Assembly: GCA_947579605.1 (NCBI GenBank)
Contig: OX388325.1
Location: 13,573,572-13,637,571 of the forward strand
DNA length: 64,000 nt
Source of the DNA: Athripsodes cinereus
Lineage: Eukaryota; Arthropoda; Insecta; Trichoptera; Leptoceridae
Reading direction: 5' to 3'
Made by a program: the position numbers and the translations under genes. The notes beneath the pieces are model-generated. The model worked only from the letters and a program-made list of their open reading frames with translations, was not told where the DNA came from and did not search any database. Shown here one piece after another: positions 55,346-63,096 of the stretch; the stretch's first letter is position 1, and every line of letters begins with the position of its first letter.

Positions 55346-56540
55346 GGGTACCTGAGTAAGAGACGTACCTGAGTAACAGATGCATTCATACAGCGATCCT
55401 ACTGAAGAAAACAGTTATAAATTAGGGTCATGTCGTGTCCCTATGGACGCGTGTACCTATGGACACGTATTATGGCCAATTCTGAATCATAAAATAGTTC
55501 AGTTGCACTAACTAAGTCAACTAATTGTGAGAAGATAGTTGAATCATGATAATTAGTTCTTATTCGTATTCACAGTTTTCCGTACTAATTTAGTTCATTA
55601 GTTCATTTTGACACCTTAATACAACTATAAATTTCGAGAATCTATGGATTTCGTATTCTGAATGAAATTTTAGTTGACAGCCGACAACTAAAATAGGTTG
55701 GTTTTGGCAGAATTTTATTCGCGACTTTTAATGTGCAAATATTATTAGTTGCTGTCATTTTACCGCAGAATATTGCTATATTTTGGAAGTGTTAAGTTGT
55801 TTTTTCAATTAAAAGTGAAAATTTATACTTTTAGGGCAACTCTTAGCCTGTACAAATTGTAAAATTAAACCACCACCGACGCAAATACGAACGCCAAAAT
55901 GTATCGGCAAATCTGACATTTCACAATTTTCACGCGCGACAACTATTAAATTGTTGCCAGAAGTGTAAATCGGAACGTGAAAAACATTTTGTATTGCGGC
56001 ATCACTGAGTAATATTAGTTTGTCCCATAGATTTTACCGTTTGCACTTGGTGGTTCTCGAGTTTATAGTTGTTTATAGTTCATAACTAATGCTGAATACT
56101 ACATAATAACTAATATTAATCAACTTTTTAGTTAGTTAGTTCATTAAGATTCAGAATTGGCCCTAGATCTCCAAAATTATTTAAATTATGGACTTGCAAC
56201 TAACACAGAAATAAACTATTTTTCATATATGAGATTACTAACTACCGCCATTGTATATCTGTCAAGTACTGTCATTGGTAGAACAAAAATTGTTTTTTCG
56301 CTCTAAAAAGTAAATTATTGTTTCGTCTTAAAACTGTTTCTTTTACATTAAAAATCAAATAATAATTGATAGTTGGTGATTAATATTAATAAACAAAAAA
56401 TAAGTTATATTTTCGTGATATTTTAAATTAGTTTTAATTTATAAATTGTTCATTTTTTAACTTTTAGGTTTCGTTGTCGAAAATTGTACCTATGGACATC
56501 ACAAGATGTGTACCTGTGGACTGTCCACAGGTACACATCT
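55346..56540. mobile_element. SM3: element with repeated GTACCTATGGAC motif, split by a MITE
   Basis: GTACCTGAGTAA occurs at 55349 and 55366. GTCCCTATGGAC is at 55437. GTACCTATGGAC is at 55453 and 56486. GTACCTGTGGAC is at 56510, with its inverse GTCCACAGGTAC at 56523. The layout matches SM1 and SM2: direct motif copies with one inverted copy at an end. Borders are approximate. A separate TIR element occupies 55474-56162. No ORF. Confidence 0.55.
55474..56162. mobile_element. TIR element nested in SM3
   Basis: Left end GGCCAATTCTGAATCATAAA and the complement of the right end (GGGCCAATTCTGAATCTTAA) share a 15-bp core. TTA/TA precedes the left end and TAG follows the right, so a TA or 3-bp TWA duplication is possible. 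Subterminal AACTAAxT/AGTTAGTTAG repeats flank both sides. About 690 bp without ORF. Confidence 0.7.
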
Positions 56541-57405
56541 GATTGTTGATATTTTTTTATATATATATAAGTTGACTATAAATTAGACTTTTTTTTAGAT
56601 AGTATTATTTTCCAATTAATTTGTTATTTTTTTTTAACATAATTTTGATATTTAATTAAAATTGATAACTTGAAGTTAACAATTATAAATGTGTGTGGTG
56701 TATTATTTTATGATTATAATTATGATACTATTCCACTTTGTTTCTTAGAAATACGGTAACAATCTCTAGATATTTTTCTCTGATCCAAACATTTGTAAAA
56801 TTGTATGTGTTTCGGATAGTAGAAGTTTAAAAATTATAATGAAAAATAGTATTAAGTACCATAAGTAATTCGATTGCGGGTGCCTTGCCTTATGGAAAGA
56901 AGGTATTCAGTTTCAAAATATTTGGTACATGCTTTTGATTATACGAGTATTCAATAGTTATATTTGTTATTTGATTTTTTTTACAATAAGAATTTCTTAA
57001 CAAAGAGACTTTCACCCTTTATAGCTCTTCTTGGGAGTATGTATAGGGTAGAAATAAGCTTCCCCCGTTCAACGTGATTCTGCGCAAATTGAGTAACTTT
57101 TTTTCATTTAATGATATTTATATTGTTCAAATGTTGGTGTCATTAAAACGGTATATTGTAAAAAAGGGTCATCCAAACTATCTGGATGATTGTGGACAGA
57201 AAAAATGTAGGTTTTGGCCAACAATTGGTTTCTAACATAGGTAGGTACATAGGTATTAAAATAAATTCTACCTACTGTACCTACACAAACCGCATGCCCA
57301 ATACCAAAAGTCTAGTCCCGCCACTGTATGTACCTACCTACAAATTAAAAACCATTAAGACATCATACTTAATAAACAAGTATTTTTCTAGTCTAAAACT
57401 TTTTT
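56541..57405. other. No gene seen
   Basis: AT-rich. Includes AAAAGGGTCATCCAAACTAT and several TAGGTACCTAC-like motifs typical of this genome. No coding signal. Confidence 0.4.
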
Positions 57406-57742
57406 CTACTGCAAATTGTCTTTGCAATCTTCCTCAAGGCTGATGATACTTGAACATACTGAACGAATGGCAGCACTACTTTCATTTAAAGATTCGGCAC
57501 ACTGCCCCAATTTTTCAGCAGCTATTTTAAACGCAATCACCGCTAAGCACTCTGCTTTCACCCGTTTTTCTTCGATTAATACGAGTTGCTCTCGTTGTTC
57601 CAACCCCTGTGTTCTGGCGAGACGAGAACGTCTTGTTTGGTTGCGGGGACTTCTAACAGTTTGTACCTACAAGTGGGCTCCTACCGGCTTGTAGATGTGG
57701 GCTCTGTCTGCTTTGAATGCGTGGACTCCGTCCAGGCGCTGA
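57406..57742 (-). pseudogene. Exon-like segment, arginine/serine-rich then helical; unassigned
   Basis: The minus strand has a pyrimidine-rich tract and CCATCAG acceptor at about 57743, then PGRSPRIQSRQSPHLQAGRS. Shifted by one base it continues VRSPRNQTRRSRLARTQG, LEQREQLVLIEEKRVKAECL, AVIAFKIAAEKLGQCAESLN, SSAAIRSVCSSIISLEEDCK and DNLQ before TAG at 57406-57408. The C-terminal ~60 residues look helical (E/K/A/L-rich). Such a tail occurs in Myb/SANT-like proteins linked to Harbinger transposons, but I see no DNA-binding domain, so this is speculation. It could be a last exon of a host or transposon gene with one frameshift, or an assembly error. Upstream exons were not found. Confidence 0.4.
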
Positions 57743-58243
57743 TGGCAAGAAAAAATAAATATAACACTAGTTTATTATCAAAAACAACATTTTAAATTTA
57801 AAAAAGACGCTATGAGATTAATTGCTATAACTAAGATTAATTAAAATATTAGTGTAATATGTAGTTGACTTGTTTTTTTAATTTCAACACTAGTTCTACC
57901 ATTATTTACAAATCACCCTCGTGGAGTTCAAATATAACTTTGTTTAAAAGTTAACAAATTAAAAAAATATACATATAGATTCATTTTGATATTAAAATTA
58001 ATCAGCAGCTTAAATAATACTTACGTTTTTGATAATAAATTATAACCTAATACATTCAAACAAACAACACAACACTGAAAAGCATAAACGTCAGAATTGA
58101 TATTTGAAGTGAGTGTTCCATTTACAGAAAAAAAATAATCCTAAAATATTATCGCTACGTCAAATTATTATATTTGTTAAGTAGGACAGTTATTAGCAAA
58201 TGTATTCGACTTTTTTATGTTTCAAATATATATATATATATTT
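57743..58243. other. No gene seen
   Basis: AT-rich. No upstream exon for 57406-57742 could be identified here. Confidence 0.4.
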
Positions 58244-58784
58244 ACACAACACCTATTCTGCAAATCCAATCTGCATATTCCGGTGACGGGCCATGTCTCG
58301 TCCCACATGCAAAGGTAAGAGCCAAGTCTCTGCCCGACTGTACGCAGTGAAATGGAGTAAAACCTTCACCTCATACTATCTCCTGCGTAAAATCAAGTGA
58401 TCTTTCATTAATGGAATGCATGTTGCACATGCATTTCCGATGAAAATTTGATCACACAGTCATTCATAATATGCGATACTCCCCGCATACTGGATTTAAT
58501 GTTGTGTCGGCCATTCTGCGAGATGGTCCTGAAGAAGCACATGTATACACAATGCAGAAACACAACACCTATTCTGCAAATCCAATCTGCATATTCCGGT
58601 GACGGGCCGTGTCTCGTCCCATATGCAAAGGCAAGAGCCAAGTCTCTGCCCGACTGTACGCAGTGAAATGGAGTAAAACCTTCACCTCATACTATCTCCT
58701 GCGTAAAATCAAGTGATCTTTCATTAATGGAATGCATGTTGCACATGCATTTCCGATGAAAATTTGATCACACAGTCATTCATA
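58244..58784 (+). repeat. Tandem repeat, period 316 bp, 1.7 copies
   Basis: Positions 58244-58468 recur at 58560-58784 with only a few differences (for example GGGCCATGTC and GGGCCGTGTC). The unit holds TATTCTGCAAATCCAATCTG, GAGCCAAGTCTCTGCCCGAC and the short palindrome GCATGTTGCACATGC. A partial inverse copy follows at about 58803-58875 after an (AT)n run. The near identity implies a recent duplication. Confidence 0.9.
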
Positions 58785-59174
58785 TATATATATATATATA
58801 CTGTATGATCCAATTTTCATCCGAAATGCATGTACAACATGCACCTCATGAATGAAAGATCATTTGATTTTATATATATATTTCGGATATATATATATAT
58901 TTCGGATCTCAAGTTTACTTCCTTACAGTTTCTTTTAGTATACATACAAACGCGACATATAAACAATTATTTATTCCTCATTTGCAGCGAAAATATTTTT
59001 AAAATTGCAACAACAAACTCGATACGAACACGATCCCGCGCTTTGCAACGCCAATCTCAATACGATTTCGATCGCGCGGGATTGAGTTCAAGAGTACGGT
59101 TTTGAAGTTGAAATTGAGATTGAGATTGGAATCGTGTTGGCATTGGATTAGGATCGAATCGAGTGTCAAGAGTA
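58785..59174. other. No gene; possible FB-B related end at about 59165-59183
   Basis: GTCAAGAGTAGCACTGC resembles the FB-B terminus GTCAAGAGTAACCCTGC. The matching left end is not clear. (TA)n runs are at 58785-58905. Confidence 0.4.
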
Positions 59175-59320
59175 GCACTGCTGAGCAGCGTGAAACGGCT
59201 CATCCACAGCTCTCATCCCGGTCCACTCTCAGATATTCCGAGGCGAGAAACGTTGCTTTCTTCTTACCCCTCTACGGCCCACAATCTTCCCTTCTATGGC
59301 CAGTTGTAGGATGGCATATG
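59175..59320 (-). pseudogene. RTE-type LINE C-terminal remnant
   Basis: The minus strand reads LAMEGKIVGRRGVRRKQRFS, PRNI, a stop, then EWTGMRAVDEP. It is homologous to residues 957-990 of the intact RTE ORF at 42643-45675 (ILMGKIEGQRGPGRRQTSWL, RNIRDWTGMRHVGEL). One stop and substitutions mark it as old. It ends near an FB-B-like terminus at 59183. Confidence 0.65.
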
Positions 59321-59453
59321 TTTCTCATTTCATTATGTGACCAATATACAAGTGAAATTTTACGGAGATTGGATATCGATAGACAAACTCATATTGTACC
59401 TCTCTTCCAAAAGGTACAATATAAGTGTGTCTATCGATAAGACAAAGTGCTTA

Positions 59454-59926
59454 AGTAGCATTCACATTGCTTCACTTTGGATGATCATCCAGAGTGTCAG
59501 GGTCAAACCTGTTCATCGAAAGTGAACACGTCTGTTCACATTTGTTCATCCTATGCTTTCACTGCCATGTCAACACTGTCACTCATGTTGTATGTAGTTT
59601 GACGTATTTTCATATAAAAATAATTAAACAAATTCAAAAATGAAAAATAACACTTAAAATAAATTAATATAGCTCTCGACTGCATAATCATTTTGTACAT
59701 GATTCTGACATTCAATACAAATTCATAGAGAATAAGACAAATAATAAGATAAAACTTGTTTATGGTCGTTTCAGTGAAAGGACCTTTCATCAAAATTATG
59801 ACGAGTGGTAATCTCTTTCCTCCGTCATCGCTAGTGATCACTAGTGATGAAACGCCCGTTCACACCTGTTCATCTTGGAGGATCATCCGGAGTGATCACT
59901 GAAAGTGAACAAATGTGAACGCCCCT
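59454..59926. mobile_element. PH-B copy 2, PIF/Harbinger-like MITE inside a LINE
   Basis: A 473-bp element has TIRs AGTAGCATTCACATTGCTTC and AGGGGCGTTCACATTTGTTC (complement of the right end), with TTA at 59451-59453 and 59927-59929. It is nearly identical to copy 1 at 24446-24910. Its excision with one TTA recreates an uninterrupted LINE reading frame, so the 3-bp duplication is well supported. That length is characteristic of PIF/Harbinger. No transposase. Confidence 0.9.
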
Positions 59927-60141
59927 TTAGTTGTTTCAAAACACCCTCTCAGATGTAAATTAACCATCGATGATAAACCTATCGAACAAGTGGCAACATT
60001 TAAGTACCTCGGCGTAGAAATATCTTGCAATAGCGATTTGTACAATGAAGTGAAGCAGCAAACCAATAAAGCTTCAGTCGCAGCAGGATGTTTGAAAGGT
60101 GTCATATGGAGGAACAAACACATGCTAGTAGAGAGTAAAGT

Positions 60142-60299
60142 ATTTATTTATTTATTATTTATTATACCATCACGGCACATCCCACAAGTGGGGTAGCCAG
60201 CAGATCAGCTGCATGTAAGAAACATGAAAACTGTCCTCTCCGTGCCAATATAAAATCAAGACATTCAGGATGGGTGGCAAACCTCATCGCTGAAGCCTC
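60142..60299 (-). repeat. TAG-LINE family copy nested in LINE, 12-bp duplication
   Basis: AGAGAGTAAAGT at 60130-60141 and 60300-60311 brackets 158 bp in inverse orientation: CATCACGGCACATCCCACAA, GTGGGGTAGCCAGCAGATCA, ATTCAGGATGGGTGGCAAAC, CTCATCGCTGAA. The 3' tail (left side) is AAATAATAAATAAATA on the minus strand rather than (TAG)n. Confidence 0.85.
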
Positions 60300-60750
60300 A
60301 GAGAGTAAAGTCCGAATATAAAAAAATGTATCAGGCCAATCATGACTTACGGCGTCGAAACCAAAAGCCTACTCAGAACATCTGTGAATACCTTACGTGC
60401 TATCGCGGGAAAAACTCTCAGAGATAGAATTAGAAATACTGAGATTAGAAGGATATGCGACACGGAGGACACAGTGAGATGGAGTAGGAAGAGGAGACGA
60501 TTCTGGAGAGTCCATAAAGACAGGATGGCTGAAAACAGAATCGCCCACATTGCTGCAAAGAAGACACCGGCTGGCTCACGTTTGCGAGGAAGACCACCAA
60601 AGAGATGGAAAGATAGCTGGCCCTCAGGGTCACAAGAGGGAATCACTTCCGAAACAACAGATCGATGATCTATCACACGAGGAAGAAGAAGAAGGAGGTT
60701 ATTGTCACAGAATTTCATACAAAACCTAGAACCCTGACTCATTTACAAAA

Positions 60751-60983
60751 GTGAGGCAAAAAATCTATGAATTTTTGACAGAACGGTTGGCGAAAGCGTG
60801 TGGTGTTTCCTACATTTTATGAAGTATTTTTCGCATTTTTATAAAAATATATCATTTTTACATTTATAAAAACGTAATTGGACATTTTTTGAAGTTCTTG
60901 TCGACGTTTTAAGCGATTTAGCACACTTCTTTTCGCCAACCGATCTGTCAAAAGTGCCGAAAAATGGTGCCTCACTTTATTAT
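60751..60983. mobile_element. Foldback element with AAGTGAGGCA ends
   Basis: The left arm AAGTGAGGCAAAAAATC, then TTTTTGACAGAACGGTTGGC, corresponds to the complement of the right arm (AAGTGAGGCACCATTTTTC, TTTTGACAGATCGGTTGGCG) over about 55 bp with changes. A related arm without its partner is at 62867-62970. No ORF. Confidence 0.65.
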
Positions 60984-61490
60984 AATGAAAATATATACGA
61001 GTACTCCATCTAGGTATTATCATAGACTTTTATACTATATACCTAGACGGCGTACTAACCCTCAATAGTGTGTCGAATTGCACGGCACTTTTCGCTAGCT
61101 GGTTGGCAAAACATTGGTTTCTGCGGTACGTTTGCTTAACGGTTCCTCGTGTTTCGTTATAAAATTCTCGTTTATACCATATTTTATACTTTTGAATGAA
61201 TGTATTTATAATACTGAGGAGTTGTTTAGTGTTTGGTATTAATTATAATCCGGTTTTTCTTTTTATTTTGAGTTTGGTGTGGTTTTAAAATTTTATTGAC
61301 TATATACAGTAGTTCATAGTTTTAATATTAAGTTAGTATAAGTTATTTTATTGATATACTTTTTTTTGCAAATCAATGAAATCTTTATCGGACTCTAAAT
61401 TTATTTTAGTATATTTTAACAGATATAAAATTAAGATTCACTTTATACATCTGGCCGAAGGTAGATTTAGAAGTGAACAATCGGCTTCAA
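60984..61490. other. No gene seen
   Basis: CTAGGTATTATCATAGACTT at about 61010 and the related CTAGGTATATAGTATTAAAG at about 62993 mark a dispersed repeat. The rest is AT-rich. Confidence 0.4.
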
Positions 61491-61873
61491 GCCTATATTT
61501 GTATATTTTATTTATACATTCTTTTTGCACGTCATAAATACTTTTAGAAATACGTTAATTAATAATCGCATACGTTATTAGTTATAATCAACCCGTACAA
61601 TTTCTTCATCTATCCCGTGGAGCACCCGGTAAAGAATTGGTCTCCCACTCTTCTGCGTAAGTTTTCGAGTGTCCTGTAAAAGGCAGGTGTTCGAAAAAAT
61701 TAAGACATTTTAAATCTTAAATTCAGCGATGAGGCTTGCCACCCATCCTGAATGTCTTGATTTTATATTGGCACGAAGAGGATAGTTTGCATGTTCTTAC
61801 ATGCAGCTGATCTGCTGGCTACCCCACTTGTGGGATATGCCGTGATGGTATAGTAGAATAGTAGTAGTAGTAG
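61491..61873 (+). mobile_element. TAG-LINE retroposon with 14-bp target duplication
   Basis: ACAATCGGCTTCAA flanks both sides (61477-61490 and 61874-61887). The 383-bp insert has about 110 bp of AT-rich 5' part, then a frame VEHPVKNWSPTLLRKFSSVL ending TAA. The 3' UTR (AAATTCAGCGATGAGGCTTG, CATCCTGAATGTCTTGATTT, CTGGCTACCCCACTTGTGGG, ATATGCCGTGATGGTATAG) follows, ending in six TAG units. Long duplication plus simple-repeat tail show target-primed retroposition. It is best explained as a 5' truncated LINE. Confidence 0.9.
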
Positions 61874-61887
61874 TAGACAATCGGCTT

Positions 61888-62449
61888 CAATCAAAACCCC
61901 ATTTTTGGTCGAACACTAACAATGATTGCAAAGTGCTGATAAAATTGTTTTTGTTTTGTGATTTTGTATATTATTTCTGTACACATGTATTTTCAAATGT
62001 TTTGTTATCCGAATGAATGAATAAATAAAAAAAATCTTTAATTTGGTATGTACTAGGTATATGAAAACTATTTGTACATTTAAAATAATTTCAATAAAGT
62101 TTATTTATTACAATTATTTCTTTCTTTTATTATTTCAGAAACCACATTTACTCCACAAACATTATTTTAATACTGTTTTTTAAATTTTTGAAAGCAAGAG
62201 GTGACCCAGGAGCCAGGGTTGGATCTAAATTTCATCTCCGTTGAATGGCTAAAAATGTTATTCAAACCAATTCTAGTTCACTTGTGGTAAAGATCGAGAA
62301 TTTATTCTCTGTATATATTTTCATCTATTTATCTCCTATGAAAAAGATAGCCAGTGGATCTACTGTGTAATGAATTCAGAGATCATCCTCTATGTGACAT
62401 AAAAGTTAATATGTACATTTATTTGAGATATTGGCTCAAATAGAAGCTA
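61888..62449. other. No gene seen
   Basis: AT-rich. Nothing recognised. Confidence 0.4.
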
Positions 62450-62600
62450 CTACTACTATACCATCACGGCATATCCTACAAGTGGGGTAACCAGCGGACC
62501 AGCTGCATGTAAGAAACATGCAAGCTGCCCTCTTCGTGCCAATATAAAATCAAGACATTCAGGACGGGTGGCAAACCTCATCGCTGAATTTAAGATGTAC
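62450..62600 (-). repeat. TAG-LINE 3' tail (inverse)
   Basis: CTACTACTACTATACCATCA, CGGCATATCCTACAAGTGGG, CGGACCAGCTGCATGTAAGA, ATTCAGGACGGGTGGCAAAC, CTCATCGCTGAATTTAAGAT: the inverse of 61720-61870 with few differences. Confidence 0.8.
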
Positions 62601-62866
62601 AATGTCTCTTATTGTCCTGAAAAGTCGTATTATTGTGTTATTAAATAAAGTAAAATAACATTCTACTCTGGGGGTTTTATTTTGGTAGTTTGAGTACATG
62701 AGCCAAACATATCAACAATGTAAGAATCACTTCATAAACATAGGAAAAATAATCAAAAATAAAAACTCTGTTGGTATTTTTTATATTACTAGACATTTCA
62801 GTTGCTTTCTTAATCGCTTCATATTAATTTTTCAACTGATACGTCTATTTTAGTTAAATAAATGCG

Positions 62867-62970
62867 AAAATTTCACAGCTTACTCCACACTTCCCATACA
62901 AATCGCGACGTTCTTGCCAACCAACTGTGCGAAAGAGACAATCTTTGTTTGCCTCACTTCACCGCTATGA
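62867..62970. repeat. Fragment of the AAGTGAGGCA foldback family
   Basis: TTGCCAACCAACTGTGCGAA, then GTTTGCCTCACTTCACC, is one arm of the family at 60751-60983. It is followed by a CTAGGTATATAGTATTAAAG block as near 61010. Confidence 0.5.
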
Positions 62971-63065
62971 AAAGTTACCGAGGTACTCTGTCTAGGTATA
63001 TAGTATTAAAGTCTATGGGTATTATATATAAAAATCTATGGTTATTGTGGACAATTCTCTATGAA

Positions 63066-63067
<2 letters not shown>

Positions 63068-63096
<29 letters not shown>

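Larger units (their letters stand above)
59413..60697 (+). pseudogene. RTE-type LINE C-terminus, split by PH-B and a TAG-LINE copy
   Basis: Coding blocks lie in order: ISVSIDKTKCL (to 59453), then after the PH-B insert VVSKHPLRCKLTIDDKPIEQ, VATFKYLGVEISCNSDLYNE and KASVAAGCLKGVIWRNKHML VESKV. After the TAG-LINE insert come MTYGVETKSLLRTSVNTLRA, IAGKTLRDRIRNTEIRRICD, SRKRRRFWRVHKDRMAENRI and SRLRGRPPKRWKDSW. FKYLGVEI, YG.ET and RGRPP.RW are hallmarks of the RTE C-terminal domain. The tail GAGGAAGAAGAAGAAGG resembles that of the intact RTE. The YADD part is missing and a stop lies after VRI, so it is a dead 5' truncated copy. Removing the PH-B insert and one TTA restores TGC TTA GTT GTT TCA in frame. 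Confidence 0.85.

Noticed and set aside
59551..59841. 96-codon minus-strand ORF shared by both PH-B copies
   Set aside because: Considered as a possible PH-B protein, but copy 1 and copy 2 do not keep one frame through indels; likely non-coding.
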